DNA from: Pseudomonas sp. TH15
GTDB lineage: Bacteria; Pseudomonadota; Gammaproteobacteria; Pseudomonadales; Pseudomonadaceae
DNA length: 64,000 nt
Reading direction: 5' to 3'
NCBI RefSeq assembly: GCF_016651105.1
Contig: NZ_JAEKEL010000001.1
Span: forward strand, 960,001 to 1,024,000
Part shown: piece by piece, positions 1-9,145 of the stretch
How the letters are laid out: each line of letters starts with the position of its first letter
How positions within the stretch are numbered: the stretch's first letter is position 1
Position numbers and translations under genes: made by a program
The notes under the pieces: generated by a model
The model's database searches: none
Told to the model about the DNA's origin: nothing
Seen by the model: only the letters and a program-made list of their open reading frames with translations

Positions 1-195
1 CGGCACAACTCGGTAGTCGACGGCCGGGACTTGCCCGATGCCTTCTACGTGCCGTCCACTACGCGTATCGGCCCCGGCACCGACCTGTCGCAGTTTCCGC
101 CGGTGAGCGTCAGTGCCTCGGAGTTTTCCGAAGACGTGGCGCGCACCAACGTCGATCTGGTGCGCGGCTACAAAGCACTGCAGAACGAGTTCTGA
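1..195 (+). CDS. 3' end of an unrecognised protein (partial)
   Basis: An open frame runs in from the left edge for 64 codons and stops at TGA 193-195, two bases before the dihydroorotase ATG, so the two genes are very likely cotranscribed. The visible tail is hydrophilic, with a segment reading DAFYVPSTTRIGPGTDLSQF followed by an acidic stretch and a last helix-like piece ending in YKALQNEF. It has no membrane segment. I do not recognise the family from this fragment and assign no function. Confidence is high that it is coding and nil for its role. Confidence 0.7.
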   Translation, partial: RHNSVVDGRDLPDAFYVPSTTRIGPGTDLSQFPPVSVSASEFSEDVARTNVDLVRGYKALQNEF

Positions 196-197
196 CC

Positions 198-1529
198 ATG
201 AGCAGCGTGCTGATTCGCAATGCCCGGTTGGTGAACGAAGGTCGCGCGTTTGACGGCGACCTGCTGGTGAGCAATGGCCGAATCGTCAAGATCGCCAGCA
301 GCATCGAAGGCGAAACGGCAAGCGTGGAAATCGACGCGCTCGGTCAGTGGTTGCTGCCGGGGATGATTGATGACCAGGTGCATTTCCGAGATCCTGGAGC
401 GCCGGACAAGGGCAGCTTTTACACAGAATCCCGAGCCGCCGTGGCTGGTGGCATCACCAGCTTCATGGACATGCCGAACACCAATCCGGCCACCCTTACC
501 TTCGAAGCACTCGCCGATAAAAAGCGTCGAGCGGCGATCAATTCGGTGGCCAACTACGGCTTTCACTTCGGTGTGAGCAACGACAACCTCGACACCGTTG
601 CCGCGCTCAATCCTTGCGAAGTCGCCGGGGTGAAAGTGTTCATGGGCGCGTCCACCGGCAACATGCTGGTGGACGATCCGCGGATTCTCGAGCGGCTGTT
701 CGCCGAGGTGCCGACGATTCTGCTGGCCCATTGCGAACACACACCGAGCATCGACGCCAACGTGGCCAACCTGCGGGAGGTGTTCGGCGATCTAATCCCT
801 CCCGCCGCTCATCCGCTGATCCGTGATGCCGAGGCGTGTTATCGCTCCTCTTCACTGGCAGTGGAATTGGCCCGACGTCACGGCACACGCCTGCACGTTT
901 TACACCTGACCACAGCGCGGGAACTAGCCTTGTTCGAGGACAGCCCCCTGGCGCAAAAACGCATCACCACAGAGGTGTGTCTGCATCATTTGTTGTTCGA
1001 TGATCGTGACTACCCAAACCTCGGCAACCTGATCAAGTGCAATCCGGCGATTAAAACCCAAGCTGATCGCGATGCCCTGCGCGAGGCGTTGAACAGCAAT
1101 CGGCTGGACGTTATAGGTAGCGATCATGCACCGCATACCTGGGAAGAAAAGCAGCAGCCTTATACTCAGGCGCCTTCGGGGTTGCCGTTGGTGCAACATG
1201 CGCTGCCGGCGCTGCTGGAACTGGTCGCGGACGGCGTGCTGCCCATCACTACGCTGGTGGCGAAGACCAGCCATCGCGTGGCTGACTTGTTTGCTATTCC
1301 TGATCGGGGATATTTGCGTGAGGGGTATTGGGCAGATCTGGTGTTGGTCGAACCGCAAACGCTGGCGGTGGAACGGCAGCCGATTCTGTCGCAGTGCGGA
1401 TGGACGCCGTTTGCCGGGCGCAGCTTTCGGCATCGGGTAGGCACAACGATAGTGTCCGGGCAGATTGCGTGGCGGGAGGGACGGGTGAACGAGGGGTGTC
1501 GGGGGTTGGCGCTGAGGTTTATGCGCTGA
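198..1529 (+). CDS. pyrC: Dihydroorotase, class I (amidohydrolase family)
   Basis: This 443-residue cytoplasmic zinc amidohydrolase should interconvert N-carbamoyl-L-aspartate and dihydroorotate in pyrimidine synthesis. Residues 59-67 read DQVHFRDPG, the metal-binding signature of class I dihydroorotases, with Gln where many members have the first His; that variant is also normal in bacteroidete-type enzymes. The late GSDHAPH motif (about residues 307-313) carries the catalytic Asp, and a C-terminal beta-sandwich ends the chain. Length fits the class I family. ATG at 198 follows the previous stop by two bases, implying translational coupling. Pseudomonads usually carry several dihydroorotase-like genes, including the inactive PyrC-like partner of aspartate transcarbamoylase. 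This copy keeps the catalytic motifs and is probably active, but whether it is the main housekeeping enzyme cannot be seen here. Confidence 0.85.
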   Translation: MSSVLIRNARLVNEGRAFDGDLLVSNGRIVKIASSIEGETASVEIDALGQWLLPGMIDDQVHFRDPGAPDKGSFYTESRAAVAGGITSFMDMPNTNPATLTFEALADKKRRAAINSVANYGFHFGVSNDNLDTVAALNPCEVAGVKVFMGASTGNMLVDDPRILERLFAEVPTILLAHCEHTPSIDANVANLREVFGDLIPPAAHPLIRDAEACYRSSSLAVELARRHGTRLHVLHLTTARELALFEDSPLAQKRITTEVCLHHLLFDDRDYPNLGNLIKCNPAIKTQADRDALREALNSNRLDVIGSDHAPHTWEEKQQPYTQAPSGLPLVQHALPALLELVADGVLPITTLVAKTSHRVADLFAIPDRGYLREGYWADLVLVEPQTLAVERQPILSQCGWTPFAGRSFRHRVGTTIVSGQIAWREGRVNEGCRGLALRFMR

Positions 1530-1540
1530 TTCAACAACCC

Positions 1541-1634
1541 TGTAGGAGCTGACGAGTGAAACGAGGCTGCGATCTTTTGATCTTGTTTTTGACAATCAAG
1601 ATCAAAAGATCGCAGCGTGCCGCAGCTCCTGCAG
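1541..1634. repeat. REP-like palindromic element (CTGCGATC family)
   Basis: A perfect 19-bp inverted repeat (arms 1567-1585 and 1597-1615, loop 11 nt) is nested inside a second pair, TGTAGGAGCTG at 1541 and the CAGCTCCTGCA-type sequence ending at 1634. The same modules recur at 12.7, 17.4, 31.8, 35.6 and 62.9 kb, always between genes. It lies between the convergent dihydroorotase and DUF3617 genes and may also act as a bidirectional transcription end. Confidence 0.85.
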
Positions 1635-1642
1635 GGATCGCA

Positions 1643-2164
1643 TCAAGCGCGGGGTTTAACGGCGCCGCAATCCTGCCCCAACCACACCGCACGCGTATCG
1701 AGGCTACCCTTTTGCTGAATGCCGGTGGCGTTGAACGTACCGTTAACCTTGGTAGTGAACTCACGATCACTGAGGAACGTCGCCACACCCGCGCCTTGCG
1801 CTTTCGGGCAGCTGAAGCGGAATTTCCACTGGTTGCCGTTACGGTCGGTAATTTCCTGCTTGCAACCCGATTGCGGGTCCGTCAGCGGAATGTTGTCGGA
1901 CGCCACCTGGGCTTGAGTCAGGCACGCCCGAATCCCTTTGCCGCCCATGGTGATGCCCTGCTTCTCCAGTTGCGCCCGTTGTTCCGGGGTCATCTGGCTT
2001 TGCAGCTGGCCAAGGATCAATTGCAGATCCGGCAGGTCCTGGTTATCAACCTTCATGTTGCTCGAGGTCAATTCCCACAAACCCGGCTGCAGCATCTGCG
2101 CCTGAGCGGCCACAGGAAGGGACAAACCAAGGGCCATGGCCAAACCCAGCAGACGAACGTTCAT
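1643..2164 (-). CDS. Secreted DUF3617 domain protein
   Basis: Predicted periplasmic protein of 173 residues and unknown function. The start was set at ATG 2164 because AGGAG sits 7 bases upstream; an in-frame start six codons earlier has no such site. A signal peptide is clear: MNVRLLGLAMALGLSLPVAA, then a likely AQA cleavage site. The mature part begins with the QPGLWELTSS motif typical of DUF3617, has a helical middle (QSQMTPEQRAQLEKQG), and ends in a beta-rich domain with three cysteines (in RACLTQ, SGCKQE, FSCPKA) plus a fourth near the C-terminus (GQDCGAV). Paired disulfides are plausible in the periplasm. It is monocistronic and divergent from cls. Family membership is fairly sure; function is unknown. 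Confidence 0.8.
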   Translation of the reverse strand: MNVRLLGLAMALGLSLPVAAQAQMLQPGLWELTSSNMKVDNQDLPDLQLILGQLQSQMTPEQRAQLEKQGITMGGKGIRACLTQAQVASDNIPLTDPQSGCKQEITDRNGNQWKFRFSCPKAQGAGVATFLSDREFTTKVNGTFNATGIQQKGSLDTRAVWLGQDCGAVKPRA

Positions 2165-2295
2165 CGAGTAACTCCTGATCAATAGTGGCCGTTAGACGTC
2201 AGCCATGTGCTTCGGTTCATGGGCCAATTAAATAGCGACATTCTGCACGGAACATGGTCTTTTACGCATTGAATCTTCAGGAGCAAGGTTGCCCC

Positions 2296-3735
2296 ATGGA
2301 TTATTTTGGACCGCATATTTTCGGTTACATGATTGCGCTACTGCACTCGCTGGGCCTGATCGCCGCCATCCACGCCGTGTTGACCGTTCGAACCGCCCAA
2401 GGCTCGATCGCCTGGGCCCTGTCGTTGCTGTTTATTCCCTACCTCACGCTTATTCCGTACCTGGTCTTCGGTCGTAGCACCTTCGACGGTTACATCAAGG
2501 CCCGGCGCCAGGCCAACGAAGAAATGCGCAAGGCCATTTCCGAGCTGAATTGGCGACCCTGGGTCGAAGAAGCCCTGACCGCTCGCGCGTCGAATGCCTA
2601 CGCGTCCTTGAGGGCGATGCCAAAACTGGGGCGCATGCCGTGCCTGGCTAACAACGAAGTGCGCCTGCTGATCAACGGAACAGCCACCTTCGAGGCGATC
2701 TTCGATGCCATCAACCACGCAAAAGAAGCGGTGCTGATCCAGTTTTTCATCATCCACGACGACCGGCTCGGCCAACGCCTGCAAACCCTATTGCTGAAAA
2801 AAGCCGCCGAAGGCGTGGCGATTTATCTGCTGTACGACCGTATTGGCAGCCACTCGTTGCCCCATAGCTACGTGCAGCCGTTGCGCGATGCTGGCGTCGA
2901 GATCAAGGCGTTCGCCACCCGCAGCGGCTGGCTCAACCGGTTCCAGGTCAACTTCCGTAACCATCGCAAAATTGTCGTGGTCGACGGCGTGCTGGGTTTC
3001 GTCGGCGGCCACAACGTTGGTGACGAATACATGGGCGAGAAACCGCCCCTGGCGCCATGGCGCGATACTCACGTGCAAGTGCGCGGGCCGGTGGTGGCCA
3101 GCATGCAGGAATCTTTTGCTGAAGACTGGTTCTGGGCCGCGCGTTCACTGCCGCCGCTGATCCTGCCGGACGTGTACCCGGACGACGGCGTGCTGTGCCA
3201 ATTGCTCGCCAGCGGCCCGGCGGATTCCTACGAAACCTGTTCGCTGTTCTTCGTCGAAGCCATTCACGCGGCGACTGAGCGGGTGTGGATCACCAGTCCT
3301 TACTTCATTCCGGACGAAGCGGTATTCGCCGCTTTACGCCTGGCGGTACTGCGCGGTGTGGACGTGCGATTGCTGCTGCCGTCGCGCCCGGATCACCGGA
3401 TCGTCTATGCCGCGTCCAGTCTCTACGCGTTCGAAGCCGTTCGCGCAGGCGTGCGGGTGTTCCGTTATCAGCCCGGATTCCTGCATCAGAAAGTGGTGTT
3501 GATCGACAGCGAAATCAGCGCCATCGGCAGCGCCAACCTGGACAACCGCTCGTTCCGGCTGAATTTCGAAGTGATGTTGTTGACCGTAGACAGCGTGTTC
3601 GCCGCCGAGGTGGAACAAATGCTCAACGATGATTTCGACCAGGCCCACGAGATCGCCAAAGAAGAAAGCCGGGAGACCCACCGCCTGCAACAAGTCGGCA
3701 TGCGGGTCGCCCGGCTGATTTCACCGATCCTTTAA
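2296..3735 (+). CDS. clsA: Cardiolipin synthase A
   Basis: Inner-membrane phospholipase-D superfamily enzyme of 479 residues that condenses two phosphatidylglycerols into cardiolipin and glycerol. Two N-terminal hydrophobic segments (about residues 5-25 and 37-58) anchor it. The two catalytic HKD motifs are HRKIVVVD (about residue 222) and HQKVVLID (about 396), followed by the expected GGHN and GSANLDNRS sequences. ATG 2296 was chosen over an upstream in-frame start because MDYFGPHIF begins directly at the first membrane segment, the length matches the family, and AGGAGCAAGG precedes it. Its stop codon overlaps the stop of the convergent cfa gene, placing two membrane-lipid enzymes tail to tail. 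Confidence 0.93.
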   Translation: MDYFGPHIFGYMIALLHSLGLIAAIHAVLTVRTAQGSIAWALSLLFIPYLTLIPYLVFGRSTFDGYIKARRQANEEMRKAISELNWRPWVEEALTARASNAYASLRAMPKLGRMPCLANNEVRLLINGTATFEAIFDAINHAKEAVLIQFFIIHDDRLGQRLQTLLLKKAAEGVAIYLLYDRIGSHSLPHSYVQPLRDAGVEIKAFATRSGWLNRFQVNFRNHRKIVVVDGVLGFVGGHNVGDEYMGEKPPLAPWRDTHVQVRGPVVASMQESFAEDWFWAARSLPPLILPDVYPDDGVLCQLLASGPADSYETCSLFFVEAIHAATERVWITSPYFIPDEAVFAALRLAVLRGVDVRLLLPSRPDHRIVYAASSLYAFEAVRAGVRVFRYQPGFLHQKVVLIDSEISAIGSANLDNRSFRLNFEVMLLTVDSVFAAEVEQMLNDDFDQAHEIAKEESRETHRLQQVGMRVARLISPIL

Positions 3736-4916
3736 GGCGTGTAGATGTCGTCCCGGGTCCAAGGCAGTTCATGACTGCCGTCCGGGTGTGCTTTCACCGC
3801 GAGGATCTGGTGCAGGTTGATCCAGCCTTTGGCGAACGCGTAAGCGCAACCGGCCAGGTACAGCCGCCAGATCCGTAGCGTCTGTTCCGGCACCTGTTTG
3901 GCGGCAGCTTCCAGGTTGTCTTCCAGGCGTTCGCTCCAGTGATCGAGGGTACGCGCGTAATGCAGGCGCAGACTCTCGACATCGACGATTTCCAACCCCA
4001 CTTCGCTGATCTCGGCAGAGATCATTGAAAGGTGTGGCAGCTCGCCGTTGGGGAACACGTACTTCTCGATGAAATCACCGGCACCGCGTCCGACAGGTCG
4101 GCCGTCAGTGTGCTTGGCGGTGATCCCGTGGTTCATCACCAGACCTCCCTCCTTCACCGCGCCGAACAGGACCTTGCAGTACTCGGTCAGGTTCGCATGG
4201 CCGACGTGCTCGAACATGCCAACGCTGACCACCTTGTCGAAACGCCCGTCCTGCGGCAAATCGCGGTAGTCGAGCAGTTGCAGTTCAACCAGATCTTCCA
4301 GCCCTTCTTCTTTAACCCGTTCACGGGCCAGGGCCAGTTGCTCTTTGCTAAGGGTAATACCGAACACCTTCGCGCCGAATTCCCGGGCCGCATACCGCGC
4401 CAACCCGCCCCAGCCGCAACCCACATCCAGCAAGTAATCGCCCGGTTGCAGGCGCAGCTTGCGGCACAGATGCCGGAATTTGGCTTGCTGGGCTTGTTCC
4501 AGCGTCTCGCTGCCGGTCTCGAAATAGGCGCAGGAATACGCCATGTCGCTGTCGAGCCACAGCTGGTAAAACGCGTTGGAAAGGTCGTAGTGATAGGAAA
4601 TCGCTTTGGCGTCGGTTTCCTTGTCGTGGACGAGGCGCACCGGCTGACTGTCGGCGTCACCCAACATGGCCTGGCTCCACTCATCACAGACGCGGATTAC
4701 ATCGCTGATTGAGCCTTCCAGCTCAAGTTTGCCTTCGACAAATGCCGCCCCCAACAAGTCGAGGCTAGGATGGGTGAACTGGGAAACCAGTTGCGGGTCC
4801 TTGACCACAATAGTGACGCTGGGCGTCGGCCCCAGATTGAATTCATGGCCGTCCCAGAGTCGCAGGCGAAGCGGTAGCTGCAGATTCTGTAAGGCCGGTG
4901 GAAGTTGCGCGAGCAT
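3732..4916 (-). CDS. cfa: Cyclopropane-fatty-acyl-phospholipid synthase
   Basis: SAM-dependent enzyme of 394 residues that methylenates cis double bonds of membrane phospholipid acyl chains, usually on entry to stationary phase. An N-terminal lipid-binding region (residues 1-100) precedes the Rossmann methyltransferase fold with the SAM loop [16 protein letters not shown] at about 162-177. Downstream motifs typical of CFA synthases are SVGMFEHVG (about 230) and MNHGIT. Length fits the family. A GGGGG Shine-Dalgarno lies 8 bases before ATG 4916. The 226-bp upstream region contains a CTAAGAT stretch that could be a sigma-S-type -10 box; cfa promoters in pseudomonads are commonly RpoS dependent, but the match here is only moderate. 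The last codons overlap the end of clsA. Confidence 0.92.
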   Translation of the reverse strand: MLAQLPPALQNLQLPLRLRLWDGHEFNLGPTPSVTIVVKDPQLVSQFTHPSLDLLGAAFVEGKLELEGSISDVIRVCDEWSQAMLGDADSQPVRLVHDKETDAKAISYHYDLSNAFYQLWLDSDMAYSCAYFETGSETLEQAQQAKFRHLCRKLRLQPGDYLLDVGCGWGGLARYAAREFGAKVFGITLSKEQLALARERVKEEGLEDLVELQLLDYRDLPQDGRFDKVVSVGMFEHVGHANLTEYCKVLFGAVKEGGLVMNHGITAKHTDGRPVGRGAGDFIEKYVFPNGELPHLSMISAEISEVGLEIVDVESLRLHYARTLDHWSERLEDNLEAAAKQVPEQTLRIWRLYLAGCAYAFAKGWINLHQILAVKAHPDGSHELPWTRDDIYTP

Positions 4917-5035
4917 GGATAATCCCCCTTATTTCAGACGTCTGATCTGAGGGTAGACCATCTTAGAAAATTAGCTGGCTATCGAATTAATAGCCTTTTT
5001 CTATAACTCGCGGCGCTCGAGACAGCCGTCGCGAC

Positions 5036-5078
5036 CTAAAAAACAAATGGCCCACACCTAGATGACTACGATGTGGGC
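5036..5078 (-). terminator. Rho-independent terminator of the SPFH/P-type ATPase operon
   Basis: On the minus strand GCCCACA (5072-5078 complement) and TGTGGGC (5050-5056 complement) form a 7-bp GC-rich stem with a 15-nt loop, followed by a T-rich run ending in TTTTTTA. It lies about 65 bases after the ATPase stop codon and before the cfa promoter, the right place to end the operon. Confidence 0.65.
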
Positions 5079-5142
5079 GCACAGTTCTAAAAAGTTGCTG
5101 GCGCCGTAAGCTCCCGGTTTAGAGCCTTCACTCGCGGCGGAC

Positions 5143-7053
5143 TCAAACTTCGTCTTTGAGCTTGAGCAAAGGCTCCTGAAACCGCAGCAAACGCCCGGCG
5201 TTGCCCAACACCAGCAAGGTGCTCAGGTTGTGCAGCAACGCCGCAATCATCGCTCCCGCCGCACCCAGCCAACCGAAAGCTGCGAAGGCGACAATCGCCA
5301 AGGTCCAACCCAGGCCGATGATCACGTTCACTTGCAGCGTTTGCCGGCACTGGCGACTCAACCGTACACAGGTACCGAGCCGACGCAGGTCGCTGCCGAT
5401 CAGCACAATGTCTGCCGAAGCCAGCGCGATATCCGCGCCGCCGGCGCCCATGGCCACACCGACAACACCGGCCTTCAGTGCCAGGGAATCGTTGATGCCG
5501 TCACCGACCACCATCGGCCGGAAGCCACTGCCGATTTCCGTCAGTACACGATTGAGTTTGTCCTCGGGCAACGCCTGAGCTTCGACATCGCTGATACCGA
5601 CATCCCGAGCCAGTGTATGCGCGACACTTTGTCGATCGCCCGTGAGCAACAACTGCCGACCCAAGCCAAGCTCGCGCAACTCGTTCAAGGCAAAGCGTGC
5701 TTCAGGTTTGACCGTGTCCGCCAGCAACAGCCAGGCGAGGAATTCACCGTCAAGCGCCAGCCCAGCGATCGGCCCGTCGTGTTCCGGAACGGCCGAAGTG
5801 TCGATGCCCAACTGCGCAAACAACTCCGGACGACCGAGTGCTGCCTCGCCCTGCTCCGTCATTGCCACCACGCCCAGCCCTTGGCGTTCGTGAATGTCCG
5901 AGAGCAGCAGGAAATGCTCCTGAGTGACCAGGCTGGCCAACGCACGGCTGACCGGGTGACTGCTCGCCGAACCAAGACTGGCGGCGAGTTTCAGCACGTG
6001 GCTGCGATCCTCCAACGGGCTATCGATGGATTGCAGACGCAAGGTGCCAAAGGTCAGCGTCCCGGTCTTGTCCACGACCAGTGACGTCAGGTCCGCCAGC
6101 TCTTCGAGGAACGCCGAGCTGCGAATCAGAATCCCGTGACGCGCCGCTACTGCTACGCCGGCAATCGCCGTGGCCGGTGCCGACAGCACCAGCGCACACG
6201 GGCAAGCCGCCACCAACACCGCCAACATTGCCTGGGCATCGTTGGTGACAAACCAGGTCACTGCCGCCAGCAGCAACACCAACACCATATAGCTGCCAGC
6301 GTAACGTTCCAGCAAACGGGTGATTGGTGGTTTGGAACGCTCGGCGCTTTGCATCAGCGCGATCACTTTACCGAGGGTCGACTCGTTGCCAGTGCGGGTC
6401 ACTTCAATGCGCAGCAAGCCATCGAGGTTGATCGCACCGCCGAATACCGCCATGCCGACCACCGCTTCCAACGGCACCGACTCGCCGGTGATTGATGCGG
6501 TGTCGAGACTCGCCTGACCGGACAACACCCGACCATCCGCCGGTACTCGATCCCCGGCGCGCACCTCCACAATGTCACCAGCCTTGAGCGTGCCGTTGTC
6601 GACTTCGACAATGGCGCCGTCCGCCTGAAGCTTGCGCGCATGGCTGCGGGTCAATTTGCCGAGGGCGTGAATCGCTTCCTGGGAACCGATCACACTGCGC
6701 TCTTCCAGCACATGGCCGAAAATCATGATGATCGGCAGCAACGCTGCCGTGAGCAAATCACCGGTGGCCCAGGCACCGAGCATGGCCAGGGCGATCAGTT
6801 GATCGGTGATCCCGTGCAGGCTCGGGTAGCGCAAGCTGTACCAGGCCGAACGCATCACCGGCACAGCGACCAGTACCGAGGCGAATCCCAGCAGCAATTG
6901 ACTGACACCGGTCTGCTCCGGAGAGAACCAGCGCCAGATCAGACCCAACCCGAGCAAGCCGAGGGCGAGCATCGCCAAGGTCAGTTGGCGCGCAGCGCTG
7001 CGTTGCTCAGCCGAGGACAACATGCTCGGTGCGGCGGCGGTGTGGGCAGTCAT
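5143..7053 (-). CDS. hmtA: P1B-type heavy-metal ATPase, HmtA-like
   Basis: Integral membrane ATPase of 636 residues for a soft divalent metal. The CPC metal-site motif lies in ACPCALVLSAPATA (about residue 284), the phosphorylated Asp in DKTGTLT (about 326) and the hinge motif in GDGINDS (about 514). It lacks an N-terminal heavy-metal-associated domain: two membrane helices begin soon after a short soluble leader. The closest known relative by context is P. aeruginosa HmtA, reported as a zinc/copper importer whose gene likewise follows HflK/HflC-like genes. It is the last gene of the operon, its ATG overlapping the upstream stop by 4 bp, and a terminator follows. Zur-like control of the operon supports uptake rather than efflux, but direction and metal are inferred. 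Zinc or cadmium exporters of the ZntA/CadA type share the same motifs. Confidence 0.8.
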   Translation of the reverse strand: MTAHTAAAPSMLSSAEQRSAARQLTLAMLALGLLGLGLIWRWFSPEQTGVSQLLLGFASVLVAVPVMRSAWYSLRYPSLHGITDQLIALAMLGAWATGDLLTAALLPIIMIFGHVLEERSVIGSQEAIHALGKLTRSHARKLQADGAIVEVDNGTLKAGDIVEVRAGDRVPADGRVLSGQASLDTASITGESVPLEAVVGMAVFGGAINLDGLLRIEVTRTGNESTLGKVIALMQSAERSKPPITRLLERYAGSYMVLVLLLAAVTWFVTNDAQAMLAVLVAACPCALVLSAPATAIAGVAVAARHGILIRSSAFLEELADLTSLVVDKTGTLTFGTLRLQSIDSPLEDRSHVLKLAASLGSASSHPVSRALASLVTQEHFLLLSDIHERQGLGVVAMTEQGEAALGRPELFAQLGIDTSAVPEHDGPIAGLALDGEFLAWLLLADTVKPEARFALNELRELGLGRQLLLTGDRQSVAHTLARDVGISDVEAQALPEDKLNRVLTEIGSGFRPMVVGDGINDSLALKAGVVGVAMGAGGADIALASADIVLIGSDLRRLGTCVRLSRQCRQTLQVNVIIGLGWTLAIVAFAAFGWLGAAGAMIAALLHNLSTLLVLGNAGRLLRFQEPLLKLKDEV

Positions 7054-8108
7054 TGTGCAGCTCCCTGAATGATCAGGCGGGAATCGTCTTTCGGATCGAC
7101 CGTGGTCACCGAGCCAGCCTGACCGAGAATCTTCGGCATCCGCTCACGGTAAATGCGCAGCAACATTTGCGGGTCAGTGCCCTGCTGTTGCGCCTTGGCC
7201 AGGCTCAGTACCGTCGCGGTATCCGCCGAGGCTTTGGCCAGTCGCTCGCTCGCTTGGGCATGCGCCACTTGCAGGGCACGGTCGGCTTGTTCGTTGGCGG
7301 TCTGAGTGAGTTTCTCGGCTTCGGTACGTGCGTTGGCTACTGCTTTGTCGGCTTGCTGACTGGCGGTCAGCACGGCGTTGAATGCGTTTACTGCCGGGCC
7401 GGGCAGACTCGATTGCACGTCGACGCGAGCAACTTCAATACCGATTCCCTGCCCCGTCGCCGTCAGTTCGGCGAGGCGTTGGTTGATGCCTTGCACCAGA
7501 TCACCGCGCAAGCGTTCACGACGTTCGGCAGCCTTGTTATCGGCGCCGATCAGTTCGGGACGTGCAACCAGAATGGTGTCCAGATCGCGCGCGGCGGTGA
7601 GCGCCACGGCGCTGCGAGTAACCAAGCGATCGAGTGCCGGCAGCACATGTTCGCCCTGAAGGACGAAGGCGTACGGCTCGGTGACTTTGTAAAACACCCG
7701 CACATCCAGTTGCACCACGCCGGCATCACCGGTCAGCAGATAACCGGAGCCCGCCAGTGCATCACTGAGCGGAGTGGCAAACGTGGCGACGCGATCAGCC
7801 TGCAACGCCACATCGCTGCGCAACAGATTTTCCACTCGACGCTCGATGACCCGATCCGCCGCCGGCAACAAAATCACCTGCTCAAACGGACGCGGCCACG
7901 CCAACAACAGACCGGCATTCTGGACGCGACTCAGGGCTCCAAAGTGTAAAACCACGGCACGATTCTGCGGGTCGATCTGCCGCACATTGGAGAACGCCCA
8001 GGCCAAAGCGGCCAGCACTGTCACCGCGTACAGCGCCAGAAAAGCCAGACGCCCGGCCTGAATCCAAGGGCTGCTTAACTCATTTGTTCCACGTGGAACC
8101 AAATTCAT
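7050..8108 (-). CDS. SPFH-domain membrane protein, HflC-like
   Basis: Protein of 352 residues with one N-terminal membrane helix (about residues 19-41) and an SPFH/band-7 domain opening with QIDPQNRAVVLHFGALSRVQ. The C-terminal part is a long Ala/Glu/Gln-rich coiled coil (around QADKAVANARTEAEKLTQTA), as in HflC and stomatins, which form large ring assemblies. Canonical HflC partners HflK and modulates FtsH protease; this copy is a paralogue in a metal-transport operon, so it may scaffold or regulate the ATPase. Codons 3-8 contain a parS sequence (8085-8100), so the DNA there is read both as protein code and as a partition site. Starts and stops overlap its neighbours by 4 bp. Confidence 0.82.
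   Translation of the reverse strand: MNLVPRGTNELSSPWIQAGRLAFLALYAVTVLAALAWAFSNVRQIDPQNRAVVLHFGALSRVQNAGLLLAWPRPFEQVILLPAADRVIERRVENLLRSDVALQADRVATFATPLSDALAGSGYLLTGDAGVVQLDVRVFYKVTEPYAFVLQGEHVLPALDRLVTRSAVALTAARDLDTILVARPELIGADNKAAERRERLRGDLVQGINQRLAELTATGQGIGIEVARVDVQSSLPGPAVNAFNAVLTASQQADKAVANARTEAEKLTQTANEQADRALQVAHAQASERLAKASADTATVLSLAKAQQQGTDPQMLLRIYRERMPKILGQAGSVTTVDPKDDSRLIIQGAAQ
8085..8100. promoter_or_regulatory. parS site (ParB-binding), distal
   Basis: TGTTCCACGTGGAACC is a 16-bp near-perfect palindrome equal to the Pseudomonas parS consensus; the last base is C rather than A, a known accepted variant. It lies in the first codons of the HflC-like gene, about 50 kb from the two recF copies and about 48 kb from oriC. 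ParB encoded at 47.3-48.1 kb should nucleate here and spread. Confidence 0.9.
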
Positions 8109-9145
8109 GGCTGCGACCCGGACTTGTTATCGAGGCTCGGCGGACCGTCAACCAACACCCGGAATGGTGCTGCATCGGTGCGCAAAATCAGTTTGGTGCC
8201 CGGCGAAACGATAGTGCCCAAGGTGTCGAGTGAGCGCAGCAGATTGTAGAGCTGCGGCGATCCAGCGTAGGCGCGGCCGTAAATCTGCGCAGCTTCAACG
8301 CGAGATTGCGCTTCGATGTCAGCAGCCTTCACCGTGGCATCGGCCTGCACAATTCGCGCATCACGTTCGGCGGCGGAACGGATTTGCGCGGCTTCGCGTT
8401 TGCCTATCGCGGTACGTTCGGTGGCGATTGTTTCACGCTCAGCGCGCATACGATCGACCGTAGCGGTGAGTGTCACCGACGGCAGCGTCAGTCGTTCAAT
8501 GCCGACTTGCAGCACTCGCACGCCGTAAGTGGTCAGCAACTGTTGATCAATCTGCTGACGCAACTGCGCTTCGAACTCGGCAATGTGCACCTGGTTGGCG
8601 TCAGTGTTGACCAGGTTCGCCAGATCAAAACTGCTGGCCGTGGTTTCCAGTGCCGAGCCAACAAAGGTGCGAATCTGCCGCGCCGCTTCATCGGGCTGGT
8701 TCTGCACCGCGCGCATGAAGCGCTGCACATTGTCCGGATCGCCCTGTACCTGCCACGCCACATAAGCCTGAACAATGATGCGCAAACCATCCCGGGTGCC
8801 GACATCCTGCAAACCGCTGGACGTTGTGCGCAAGCGCAAGTCCACGGGGATTGCCGCCTCGAACGGTGCCGGCCAACGCCAGCTCAGCCCCGGCTCAAGC
8901 AACACCCGCGAGGGGTTGCCGAAACGGGTAATCACCGTGGCCTCCCCCGAACGCACTTGCACCAGGCTCGCTGCTGCGATGGCAAACGCCACCAGCAACG
9001 CCGCCCAACCCATGCGCCGCCACGGGAATGGACCGGCCTCCTGCGGATCACCGTGGTGATGATGGTGATGTCCGTGATGATGCCCGCCATGGCCGTGATC
9101 GTGGCCAGTGTGGTCATCGTGATCGTGAGTATGCGACTGGCTCAA
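8105..9145 (-). CDS. SPFH-domain membrane protein with His-rich tail, HflK-like
   Basis: Protein of 346 residues. The first 33 residues contain 16 histidines, with six in a row, plus several Asp: a probable zinc- or copper-binding tail, predicted on the cytoplasmic side before a single membrane helix (about residues 50-66). The SPFH domain follows (VRSGEATVITRFGNPSRVLL onward), then a coiled-coil region rich in Ala, Arg and Glu, and a short C-terminal beta segment. Canonical HflK has a different Gly-rich tail. Gene order and 4-bp overlaps on both sides mean it is made together with the HflC-like protein and the ATPase. The likely role is metal capture or scaffolding for the transporter; that role is inference. 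Confidence 0.82.
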   Translation of the reverse strand: MSQSHTHDHDDHTGHDHGHGGHHHGHHHHHHGDPQEAGPFPWRRMGWAALLVAFAIAAASLVQVRSGEATVITRFGNPSRVLLEPGLSWRWPAPFEAAIPVDLRLRTTSSGLQDVGTRDGLRIIVQAYVAWQVQGDPDNVQRFMRAVQNQPDEAARQIRTFVGSALETTASSFDLANLVNTDANQVHIAEFEAQLRQQIDQQLLTTYGVRVLQVGIERLTLPSVTLTATVDRMRAERETIATERTAIGKREAAQIRSAAERDARIVQADATVKAADIEAQSRVEAAQIYGRAYAGSPQLYNLLRSLDTLGTIVSPGTKLILRTDAAPFRVLVDGPPSLDNKSGSQP

